DNA of 6,691 nucleotides from Luminiphilus sp. (GCA_024638905.1 JAHEJH010000089.1:1-6691); one strand, 5' to 3'. Shown: positions 1-4,852, counted from the stretch's first letter. Program-made: numbers and translations. The notes: generated by a model not told the origin, from the sequence alone.

Positions 1-239
1 TTTGCCGGCTCATCGGATTCGATCACTGCCGTGACTTTGACCCCGGCGCCCTCATTACTCATGCCCATTTGAGCTGCATCTAACATAGGCGCGAAAAGCG
101 TTTGCAGCGGCTTGTAAGTGTTTTCCGCTGAATCTGATACCGAATTAGCGTTAGCCAAATTACTGGAGACGGTATTCAACCGGATGGTTTGCGCCTCCAA
201 ATTGGTTGCCGATATGTTGATGGCATTAAACAAGCTCAT
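1..239 (-). CDS. flgC: Flagellar basal-body rod protein FlgC, N-terminal part
   Basis: FlgC is one of the proximal rod subunits (with FlgB and FlgF) that form the driveshaft between the MS ring and the distal rod in the periplasm. It has no cleaved signal and leaves through the flagellar type III export apparatus. Only the first 79 codons are visible; the gene runs off the left window edge. The N-terminus, MSLFNAINISATNLEAQ, and the following SSNLANANS are the conserved rod/hook N-terminal helix with its Asn-Leu-Ala-Asn motif. The visible stretch ends in the usual GVKVTAVIESDEP segment. The ATG lies 2 bases after the flgB stop, with an AAGGGTG ribosome binding site inside the flgB end, so the two genes are probably translationally coupled in one flgBC... 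operon. The assignment is secure. Confidence 0.95.
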   Translation of the reverse strand, partial: MSLFNAINISATNLEAQTIRLNTVSSNLANANSVSDSAENTYKPLQTLFAPMLDAAQMGMSNEGAGVKVTAVIESDEPA

Positions 240-241
240 GG

Positions 242-631
242 TTATTCACCCTTGATGGCGGTTCGCAGCGATCGGATCTTGCTGTCGAGAAAGTTCGCGC
301 TGGCCTGGTAGCGCACAGCGTTCTCCATAAAAGCGGTGTGCTCCCGATGCATCTCTACCGTGTTGCCGTCTACCGACGCCTGCGACGGCACCCGGTACTT
401 CACCGGGGCACCGGTGGTGGCGCCGTTAATGTCAAAATGTTGCTCGTGGGTGCGCTTCAGCTGCGAAGACTCATTCAAAGCCGTGCTCATCGCCGCTCTG
501 AAGTCGATGTCCCGGGCCTTGTAGTCAGGCGTGGCCGCATTGGCAATATTCGCCGACAACAGGTTGAGCTTCTGCGTCCGCAGAGCCAAAACCTGTGGCG
601 ATACTCCAAATGCTTTGTCCAAACCGCTCAT
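242..631 (-). CDS. flgB: Flagellar basal-body rod protein FlgB
   Basis: FlgB is the proximal rod subunit next to the FliE junction and is exported by the flagellar type III machine. The 129-residue product has the usual family length. Residues about 17-45 carry the rod-family signature: TQKLNLLSANIANAATPDYKA followed by RDIDF. The C-terminal helix (about residues 95-129, with MENAVRYQASANFLDSKI) is the other half of the coiled coil found in rod and hook proteins. An AAAAGGAG Shine-Dalgarno lies 8 bases before the ATG, which supports this start. flgC follows after 2 bases on the same strand. Transcription probably starts from the sigma-54-type promoter at 661-676, about 30 bases upstream. Confidence 0.96.
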   Translation of the reverse strand: MSGLDKAFGVSPQVLALRTQKLNLLSANIANAATPDYKARDIDFRAAMSTALNESSQLKRTHEQHFDINGATTGAPVKYRVPSQASVDGNTVEMHREHTAFMENAVRYQASANFLDSKIRSLRTAIKGE

Positions 632-660
632 ACTGTGCGCTCCTTTTCCGTATCAATACA

Positions 661-676
661 TACAATGCGCGTGCCA
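661..676 (-). promoter_or_regulatory. Sigma-54 promoter for flgBC...
   Basis: Read on the minus strand this is TGGCAC-N5-TTGTA. It matches the sigma-54 consensus TGGCAC-N5-TTGCA at the whole -24 element, and only the C of the -12 GC is replaced by T. The GG and the -12 GT have the required 10-base spacing. The predicted transcript start is near 649, leaving an 18-base leader before the flgB ATG at 631 that contains its ribosome binding site. A run of eight A residues (minus strand, 689-682) lies just upstream. The -12 deviation may make the promoter weaker than the flgA one. Confidence 0.7.
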
Positions 677-730
677 ATAAGTTTTTTTTGATGTTATTCA
701 TTAGGTTAAGAGTTCTTGGGTGCTCGGAGA

Positions 731-819
731 GCCCTCAGAACAAGCGCAAAACCGGCAAAAAACGGCAAGCCGGCAAAACGGGTATTGCCAAGCCTTGCCG
801 CTTGAGAACGCCTGAGGGC
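731..819. repeat. Nested imperfect inverted repeat between the flg promoters
   Basis: Four pairs of complementary arms are nested around one centre. GCCCTCAG (731-738) pairs with CTGAGGGC (812-819), and CAAGCG (741-746) with CGCTTG (799-804). GCAAG (765-769) pairs with CTTGC (794-798), and GGCAA (772-776) with TTGCC (785-789). The inner arms are made partly of the CGGCAA motifs annotated separately. The element lies upstream of both divergent promoters, so it should not be in either mRNA if these are the only promoters. It is then more likely a DNA-level feature (protein sites or cruciform) than an mRNA fold. A small RNA with its own promoter cannot be excluded. Confidence 0.6.
753..800. promoter_or_regulatory. 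Candidate FlrC/FleR enhancer: cluster of CGGCAA motifs
   Basis: The sequence shows CGGCAA at 753-758, 763-768 and 771-776, the reverse form TTGCCG at 795-800, and a one-mismatch TTGCCA at 785-790. All lie within 48 bases. From memory, CGGCAA is the binding sequence reported for the sigma-54 activator FlrC of Vibrio cholerae (FleR is the Pseudomonas counterpart). The cluster is about 100-150 bases upstream of the predicted flgB start and about 155-200 bases upstream of the predicted flgA start. Those are normal enhancer distances for both divergent sigma-54 promoters. That one enhancer serves both operons is inference; the activator gene is not in the window. Confidence 0.55.
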
Positions 820-928
820 CGGCAGCCGGACAAAGTGAGAGCCTCCACATTTGTACAGGAGGAAGATGCGACGACATAAACGGGGAAGCAGAAGGCTGGG
901 GCTCGCTAGGGATTAGCCGAAGCTTTTA

Positions 929-944
929 TGGCACAGCTTTTGCA
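929..944 (+). promoter_or_regulatory. Sigma-54 promoter for flgA
   Basis: TGGCAC-N5-TTGCA is a perfect match to the sigma-54 (RpoN) consensus, with GG at 930-931 and GC at 942-943 exactly 10 bases apart. The predicted transcript start is near 955, giving a leader of about 25 bases that contains the GGAG ribosome binding site of flgA. Sigma-54 promoters need an AAA+ enhancer-binding protein; the CGGCAA cluster about 130 bases upstream is the candidate landing site. This places flgA in the class of mid-level flagellar genes, as in polarly flagellated Vibrio and Pseudomonas. Enteric flg operons instead use sigma-70 with FlhDC. Confidence 0.88.
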
Positions 945-979
945 TCAACCAGTGCAAGAAGGCTTTTTTGGAGCAAAAC

Positions 980-1690
980 ATGACGGTTTTTTGGCGCTTT
1001 TCAGCTTTTTGCCTGGTAGCCGCCGCCGCGCTGAACCATGCCGCGGCGCTGGCCCGGGCCAATCAGCCCCTAGAGGACATTATGGATATCGCACGGGACG
1101 TGGCCACCACTGCTGCCATTGCCAGAGGTTACGACGACGTGATGGTATCCATCCGCCCTCTAGACTCTCGTCTTGCCCCGGCTTTGTGCAACGAGCCACT
1201 GCAGGCCCTGCCAGCCAACAGCACCCGCACTCTGGGAGCGGTGAGTGTGGGCGTTCGGTGCAATGGCACCAAGCCCTGGACCATCTACGTACGAGGCACG
1301 GTCAACGCCTATACCGACATCCCGGTGCTGACCGAATCCGTGCCCAGAGGCGACATCATCTCGGCGGCCGATGTTGCGATCGAGAAAATCGAGATCCGAA
1401 GCGATTTTGATCACATTATCGTCGATCAGGTCGACATTATCGGCAAACAGGCCAAAAGAGCGCTACGCGCTGGTCAGCCGCTGAGATTCAGTCAGCTAAT
1501 GCATCCAATTCTGATTGAGCGGGGTCAGGAAGTGACGCTGGTCTCGGGTCTCGCCGGCGTGCAAGTGCGCATGCAGGGCAAGGCGCTGGCGTCTGGCGCC
1601 GCCGGGGATCGCATTTTGGTGGCCAACGAGCGCTCCGGGCGACGGCTGGAGGGCATTGTGGGTCGCGACGGAACGGTAACAATACGATGA
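980..1690 (+). CDS. flgA: Flagellar P-ring assembly chaperone FlgA
   Basis: FlgA is a periplasmic chaperone that helps FlgI assemble into the P ring around the rod. The 236-residue product begins with a Sec signal peptide: a short N-region, a hydrophobic core of about residues 6-20, and a likely cut after AALA near residue 25. Two cysteines (about residues 70 and 94) are placed to form the disulfide usual in the N-terminal half. A SAF domain follows at about residues 116-176, with VPRGDIISAADV and later RALRAGQPL. The C-terminal beta domain ends in GRDGTVTIR, typical of the family. I chose the ATG at 980 because GGAG at 970-973 lies 6 bases before it; an in-frame TTG at 968 overlaps that site. 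It is the first gene downstream of the sigma-54 promoter at 929-944, and flgM and flgN follow. Confidence 0.95.
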   Translation: MTVFWRFSAFCLVAAAALNHAAALARANQPLEDIMDIARDVATTAAIARGYDDVMVSIRPLDSRLAPALCNEPLQALPANSTRTLGAVSVGVRCNGTKPWTIYVRGTVNAYTDIPVLTESVPRGDIISAADVAIEKIEIRSDFDHIIVDQVDIIGKQAKRALRAGQPLRFSQLMHPILIERGQEVTLVSGLAGVQVRMQGKALASGAAGDRILVANERSGRRLEGIVGRDGTVTIR

Positions 1691-1699
1691 ATCAGCACC

Positions 1700-1726
1700 T
1701 AAAGTTTTCCGTTGGAGCGCCGCTAA
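1700..1726 (+). promoter_or_regulatory. Sigma-28 (FliA) promoter for flgM-flgN
   Basis: TAAAGTTT, an 11-base spacer, then GCCGCTAA matches the sigma-28 consensus TAAAGTTT-N11-GCCGATAA at all but one position. It lies in the 90-base gap between flgA and flgM. The predicted transcript start is about 45 bases before the flgM start codon. In the family, flgM is commonly transcribed both from the upstream flgA promoter and from its own sigma-28 promoter. The second source restores the anti-sigma factor after secretion and so closes a feedback loop. Confidence 0.85.
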
Positions 1727-1780
1727 TAGCAGTGATAACATGGACGTTGAGGACGCTGAACGCGTTCGAGAGAGGATATG

Positions 1781-2107
1781 ATGAGCACAGTTGACATGAG
1801 TAATGTCTCAAAGCCGCAAACGGGTGATTCGTCTGGGCGCCTTAACCGCGCTGAGTCAGCCAGCCCCTCACGTTCGGCCTCGGGCCAGAGCGGCACCGAC
1901 AGTGCACGCGCTGCGCCTTCTGACGCGGTATCACTGTCTCAATCTGCCGCTGAAATCGCCGCGCTCGAAGGCCAGCTCAAGTCCCTCTCCGGCGTTGACC
2001 AAGCTCGCGTTGACTCTATTCGCCAGAGCATTTCAGATGGCAGCTATACCGTTGACACTGACAAGGTGATAGACGGTCTGCTGTCCGCGGAGAAGTCCCT
2101 CCTATAA
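1781..2107 (+). CDS. flgM: Anti-sigma-28 factor FlgM
   Basis: FlgM binds sigma-28 (FliA) in the cytoplasm and blocks late flagellar genes. It is exported through the finished hook-basal body, which releases sigma-28. The 108-residue product has the expected layout. The N-terminal half (residues 1-48) is Ser/Gly/Pro-rich and looks disordered, as needed for export. The C-terminal sigma-binding part (about 50-105) contains VDQARVDSIRQSISDGSYTV and DKVIDGLL, matching the FlgM core helices. Two adjacent ATGs exist at 1778 and 1781. AGAGGA at 1771-1776 gives a workable spacing only to the second, so I use 1781; the first would add one Met. It sits 90 bases after flgA behind a sigma-28 promoter. Its TAA stop is in the same frame as flgN. 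Confidence 0.93.
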   Translation: MSTVDMSNVSKPQTGDSSGRLNRAESASPSRSASGQSGTDSARAAPSDAVSLSQSAAEIAALEGQLKSLSGVDQARVDSIRQSISDGSYTVDTDKVIDGLLSAEKSLL

Positions 2108-2140
2108 GGCCATGGTCACACCCATGCGGCTCCTGACACA

Positions 2141-2157
2141 ACCGAGCTCCTCTCGGT
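2141..2157 (+). promoter_or_regulatory. Hairpin over the flgN start region
   Basis: ACCGAG (2141-2146) and CTCGGT (2152-2157) are perfect 6-base complements around a CTCCT loop. The right arm takes in the first two bases of the flgN GTG at 2156-2158. The only Shine-Dalgarno-like bases in reach (GAG, 2144-2146) are inside the left arm. The fold could limit new initiation at flgN and make it depend on ribosomes ending flgM 48 bases upstream. The complementarity is seen; the role is inferred. Confidence 0.5.
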
Positions 2158-2587
2158 GAACGATTCCGTCGGCACTGTTGTTGCGGCTCTTGAGCAGGAG
2201 TTGCTGACCCTGACGTCACTGAATGAAGCGCTGCAACGCGAGTCGGCTGCCCTCTCCGGGGGCAATGCGAATGAGATCGATGCAGCCATTGCGGCCAAAA
2301 ACGAGGCGCTTCAGGCGCATCAAGCAGAGATGAGTCGTCGCCCAGCAGACGATGTGCCTGAGGCAGTCAAAGCGGATCTACAAACCCTTCAAGACCGTTT
2401 AGCGGCGCTCGCCGGCGAATGCCAAGAACTCAATCGCCGAAACGGCGCGCTCATCAGCAAGCTCAGCGATCGCACGAAAGCGGCGATTAATGTACTCCAG
2501 GGTACCGAAGACACGACTGTGCTGTACTCCGCGTCAGGAGTAGAAGGCGCTTCCGGTAAAGGCTCCAGAGTGCTCGGCAAGGCATAA
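2156..2587 (+). CDS. flgN: Flagellar export chaperone FlgN
   Basis: FlgN is the cytoplasmic chaperone for the hook-filament junction proteins FlgK and FlgL, taking them to the export gate. In Salmonella it also affects flgM translation. The 143-residue product is of usual length and mostly helical. Its N-terminal stretch ALEQELLTLTSLNEALQRES (about residues 11-30) fits the FlgN pattern, with further coiled-coil heptads to about residue 115. The C-terminal TVLYSASG resembles the usual aromatic-containing tail. It directly follows flgM, also as expected. The start is a GTG, since no in-frame ATG lies between the flgM stop and this point; the Shine-Dalgarno is poor and buried in a hairpin. Because flgM and flgN share a frame, one TAA alone separates them. 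Confidence 0.88.
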   Translation: MNDSVGTVVAALEQELLTLTSLNEALQRESAALSGGNANEIDAAIAAKNEALQAHQAEMSRRPADDVPEAVKADLQTLQDRLAALAGECQELNRRNGALISKLSDRTKAAINVLQGTEDTTVLYSASGVEGASGKGSRVLGKA

Positions 2588-2871
2588 ACAAAGGCACCAG
2601 CGGTATAGTCACCTTTGAGCTACCCTCCCCCCGATGGGGGTATTTTGCCTAAAACACGGCTAAATTAACGCTAAAAAACGCTATCTAGGGCTGGAGTTGT
2701 ATTAAACTTACTTCACATCGGCGGGCCGTGACCCGCTGAAAGAGTCGCTTCACGCCAGCACCTTAACCTTTTGACACTGGCACGCAAATTTTTCAGATGC
2801 ACACTTCACGGGCAGGCGGTGGTTCCCCTCTCATCGACTTGGAGTGCCAGCGGTAGCAAGAGCTTAATCCC
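2588..2871 (+). promoter_or_regulatory. Intergenic region before the membrane-protein pair
   Basis: After the terminator-like hairpin this region holds no reading frame I can support. A possible sigma-70 promoter is TTGACA (2771-2776), a 16-base spacer and TCAGAT (2793-2798). The -35 is perfect but the -10 matches only half of the consensus. Other structure includes GCGGG (2721-2725) facing CCCGC (2732-2736), CTGGCAC (2777-2783) facing GTGCCAG (2844-2850), and three GCTA boxes spaced 11 and 10 bases apart (2659, 2670, 2680). No convincing sigma-54 or sigma-28 promoter was found here, so membership of the flagellar regulon is not shown by sequence. Confidence 0.35.
2627..2646 (+). terminator. 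Probable Rho-independent terminator after flgN
   Basis: CCCCC (2628-2632) pairs with GGGGG (2636-2640) across a GAT loop, followed by TATTTT. An alternative pairing of TACCC (2621-2625) with GGGTA (2638-2642) is also possible. The hairpin starts 40 bases after the flgN stop. The T-run is short, so termination may be partial. A separate inverted repeat, CAAAGG (2589-2594) with CCTTTG (2612-2617), precedes it without a T-run. Confidence 0.55.
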
Positions 2872-3258
2872 ATGACACGCTCGGAGCGCTTTGTATTTGC
2901 CCTACTGGCTGCCTATACCTGCGGCCTATTAGGACTTCATGTGCTCTATTACGCGGGAGTTTTTACGGCGGTGGAAGGAGACCCCAGCGTCTGGATTCAC
3001 CTGACCCGCACCTTCTTTGTCACCAGCTTTTTCTTACTCATTTGTATACAGATCGCGCGGGGCCAACCCTTCGGCCTGCTAGTGGTCGCTGCTGCCAGCT
3101 ACTCCGGTGCGACCTTTATCGAGGATTTTTTAGTCATTGAGTCCTCTTTTTTCTTGCCTGAACACCCGTTGGCCGGATCCCTATACGCGCTGCGGCCCCT
3201 GTTTATGCTGATGTTGGTCTACTGGGCAGTGCTTCGGCGAAGCATCGAAAGCGCATGA
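2872..3258 (+). CDS. Unknown four-helix membrane protein
   Basis: I do not recognise this 128-residue protein. It is strongly hydrophobic, with four likely transmembrane helices at about residues 7-31, 44-62, 67-83 and 104-121. It has short charged ends (TRSER at the start, RRSIESA at the end). Loop features include VEGDPSVW between helices 1 and 2, and an acidic stretch with IEDF and PEHP between helices 3 and 4. The positive residues at both ends suggest that both termini are cytoplasmic. The ATG has only a weak AAGAG ribosome binding site about 9 bases upstream. Its stop overlaps the next start as ATGA, so the two genes are almost surely co-translated and may form a complex. Placement right after flgAMN hints at, but does not prove, a motility role. 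Confidence 0.8.
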   Translation: MTRSERFVFALLAAYTCGLLGLHVLYYAGVFTAVEGDPSVWIHLTRTFFVTSFFLLICIQIARGQPFGLLVVAAASYSGATFIEDFLVIESSFFLPEHPLAGSLYALRPLFMLMLVYWAVLRRSIESA

Positions 3259-3761
3259 ACGACAAGTTGAGCAAAGAAGAAATAGAGGCGCTCGCGGCCA
3301 GCGCCGGGGCCGTCAGCCTCAACTCTATTGCCTATAATTTACACATTAGGACACCGCTAGCACGCGGATGCTTTTATGGGCTCAATCTGTGCGCCCTCGC
3401 CTTTTTGTTTGTCTCAGGCACCGGGATTATGGAGGGCTGGCTGAGTCAAGTGAATGCGCCGCCCGAGCAGGGAGTGACCGATTTAAAGATTCGCACGCTA
3501 TTGGTGTTTTTGCTTTTTCTTTGTATGAATTTGGCGCTTGCCTTCGATCGGTTCTTCATCGAATCGCTGGTCTCAGCCATCAGCATTTATCTTTATGCCA
3601 TCACGACGCGGTTTAGTCAGTTTTATGAGTACCTCACGCTGGAGGATGCCTGGCCGTTTGCAGTATTTGTGCTATTGCGCTTGATACCACTGACTTTGCT
3701 GGTCGTGCTGATTAGGGAAGAGCTACGCCGGACCGCGCCGGATCGGGATTCCCTCTCGTAA
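3255..3761 (+). CDS. Unknown membrane protein with FliM-like N-terminus
   Basis: I do not recognise this 168-residue protein as a whole. A soluble N-terminal part of about 35 residues is followed by four likely transmembrane helices at about 39-58, 80-97, 103-118 and 133-153, then a charged C-terminal tail. The first 14 residues, MNDKLSKEEIEALA, resemble the LSQ-(D/E)-EIDALL peptide at the start of the flagellar switch protein FliM, which in FliM binds CheY-phosphate. No other FliM domain is present. The ATG overlaps the stop of the preceding membrane-protein gene by 4 bases, showing tight coupling. The motif is short and could arise by chance, so a chemotaxis or flagellar role is only a hypothesis supported by the neighbouring flg genes. 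Confidence 0.8.
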   Translation: MNDKLSKEEIEALAASAGAVSLNSIAYNLHIRTPLARGCFYGLNLCALAFLFVSGTGIMEGWLSQVNAPPEQGVTDLKIRTLLVFLLFLCMNLALAFDRFFIESLVSAISIYLYAITTRFSQFYEYLTLEDAWPFAVFVLLRLIPLTLLVVLIREELRRTAPDRDSLS

Positions 3762-3909
3762 CGCCCCCAAAGCTAATGCTCAAGGCTGCGCTCGGTACCA
3801 GTGAGCCTTGCACGCAGCGGGAAAGATACCCAGAGCAGTGATGATGCGGGCTGAAGATTGCCCTACCGAGCGATGAAAGACCGCCACAGCCGGGCGTAGC
3901 AAATGCTGG
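3762..3909. repeat. Structured gap between convergent genes
   Basis: No gene is evident. CAAGGCT (3781-3787) faces AGCCTTG (3804-3810), an arm pair that could act as a terminator, though neither side has a proper T-run. CGCTCGGTA (3789-3797) is a perfect 9-base complement of TACCGAGCG (3864-3872), and GCTGCG (3786-3791 region) can also pair with CGCAGC (3813-3818). These pairings compete with one another. The region separates the rightward membrane operon from the leftward DUF2835 gene and most simply serves as a transcription end zone. Confidence 0.35.
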
Positions 3910-4149
3910 CTAGTCGGCGCGACGCAAATCCCTGAGCTTGCCGGCAGCATCGTAACGGATAATAAAATTGCCCCGCACGCCCAGGCGTGTGACATGGGGC
4001 GCCAAAGCAGACCAAGGAATATTCAGTGTTTTGCCGGCGGCGTCGGTGACCTGCACCCGAGCCTTATCACCAGAATAAAAGAGCTTCACCTGCTCAGCAG
4101 TCAGGACCAAATGAAAATAGGATTGCCGCAGTGGAGACGCCGGAGCCAT
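3910..4149 (-). CDS. DUF2835-type small protein
   Basis: This is a 79-residue soluble protein with no signal or membrane segment. The pattern YFHLVLTAEQVKLFYSG near residue 11, a central strand with NIPWSALAPHVT, and an ending of GVRGNFIIRYDAAGKLRDL match my memory of the DUF2835 family. These are small, mostly beta proteins of about 70 residues found across Gammaproteobacteria, and their function is unknown to me. The ATG at 4149 has no clear Shine-Dalgarno. A stop lies five codons upstream in frame, so the start cannot be much earlier. It follows the XRE-type regulator by 90 bases on the same strand and may share its transcript. Confidence 0.75.
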   Translation of the reverse strand: MAPASPLRQSYFHLVLTAEQVKLFYSGDKARVQVTDAAGKTLNIPWSALAPHVTRLGVRGNFIIRYDAAGKLRDLRRAD

Positions 4150-4239
4150 GAACCGATGGTATCAAAAATCTCAGGCGCCACCGCGTCTCGCTCCCAACCT
4201 ACACTGACGGCTCCAGCCGCGGTCGAGCTCTGAACCGGA

Positions 4240-4653
4240 TCAGAAATTCATGACCATCCGGCGTTCCGCCTCAGACAGAATCGGTTGGCCTGCTCGCTTT
4301 CTACCGAGAGCAGATTGCGATCGACCAACAGAGTGCTCGGCGCTGCACATAAAGGCGTCAACCTGAGCGCGTTGGTCTGCCGGCAACGCCCAGTATTGTT
4401 CTAGTTGCGCGCGCCCTCCAAGCAGACCGGCCTGTTGGCAGAGAGAGTGCTCGACAAGGAGATCATCGAGCGACACATCAAGACACGCCAGCAACCGATC
4501 GATATGTGCCAGCGTGCTCCCACCGTCGCCCAATAATGCTGCCTGTACAGTCTCCAGATCTAACGCGCAGTCTCGCGCCAGACCCTCAGGTGATAGGCCA
4601 CGCTCGACCATGACAGCCCGCAAGCTGGTGGCCACAGTCATCGCTGTGCTCAC
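4240..4653 (-). CDS. Small XRE-type helix-turn-helix regulator
   Basis: The 137-residue product has an N-terminal Cro/C1-like DNA-binding domain at about residues 8-66. LRAVMVERGLSPEGLARDCA and the recognition helix around LDLETVQAALLG form the helix-turn-helix, and LAHIDRLLACLDVSLDDLL is the usual capping part. The rest (about 67-137) is a short helical segment with AQLEQYWALPADQRAQVDAF and a basic stretch GRKRAG; I recognise no sensor domain. The start is a GTG, chosen because GGAGGA stands 7 bases before it. A strong ribosome binding site and a small reading frame lie just upstream, and DUF2835 follows. Target genes are unknown; autoregulation is plausible given a palindrome at 4853-4867. 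Confidence 0.8.
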   Translation of the reverse strand: MSTAMTVATSLRAVMVERGLSPEGLARDCALDLETVQAALLGDGGSTLAHIDRLLACLDVSLDDLLVEHSLCQQAGLLGGRAQLEQYWALPADQRAQVDAFMCSAEHSVGRSQSALGRKRAGQPILSEAERRMVMNF

Positions 4654-4698
4654 GACAGAGTCCTCCCGGCGATCGTTCGGCTCGCCGTCGGAGGTGAG

Positions 4699-4833
4699 TC
4701 AGGAGTGAGTGTGCTGAGCACAGGTGAATCGGTAGAACCGGCGTGAAAGCCAATACCACACGACGCTTGCCCGCGCTCCGCTGACTGCAAAATAGCTGGT
4801 TGATCGCAAGAAACTGCGCAAGAACACATCCAT
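4699..4833 (-). CDS. Candidate small protein upstream of the XRE regulator
   Basis: This 44-codon frame follows the best Shine-Dalgarno of the window (AGGAGGT, 4841-4835). The product is basic and aromatic: MDVFLRSFLRSTSYFAVSG, then a stretch with VVWYWLSRRFYRF. It could be an amphipathic or membrane-bound peptide. The first ATG (4833) is only 2 bases from the GGAGG core. The GTG two codons later (4827) has a better 8-base spacing and would give 42 residues. About 64 percent of its third codon positions are G or C, in keeping with a real gene. A competing frame starts at ATG 4829 with ideal 6-base spacing and runs 59 codons to a TGA (4652-4650) that overlaps the regulator GTG as GTGA. Either could be a leader peptide coupled to the regulator. 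I cannot say which is translated. Confidence 0.4.
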   Translation of the reverse strand: MDVFLRSFLRSTSYFAVSGARASVVWYWLSRRFYRFTCAQHTHS

Positions 4834-4852
4834 GACCTCCTGTCTGATGACC

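Noticed and set aside
338..879. Plus-strand frames opposite flgB and across the flgB-flgA gap
   Set aside because: They lie antisense to flgB or across promoter and enhancer motifs, without ribosome binding sites or family features.
866..916. 16-codon basic frame after AGGAGG at 858-863
   Set aside because: The ribosome binding site is only 3 bases from the ATG, the product is tiny and Arg-rich, and no promoter for it is visible in the enhancer region.
968..979. TTG start giving FlgA four extra residues
   Set aside because: The TTG overlaps the GGAG that stands 6 bases before the ATG at 980; the ATG gives a normal signal peptide.
928..1410. 160-codon plus-strand frame overlapping flgA
   Set aside because: It is in another frame of the clear flgA gene, begins inside the sigma-54 promoter, and its product is rich in Arg, His and Cys with no family features.
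2650..2688. TAAA boxes resembling sigma-28 -35 elements
   Set aside because: At the correct 15-base spacing the -10 regions match the GCCGATAA consensus at only 3-4 of 8 positions.
2778..2794. TGGCACG resembling a sigma-54 -24 element before the membrane operon
   Set aside because: The -12 position reads TTTTT with no GC at the required 10-base spacing, so it is not a usable sigma-54 promoter.
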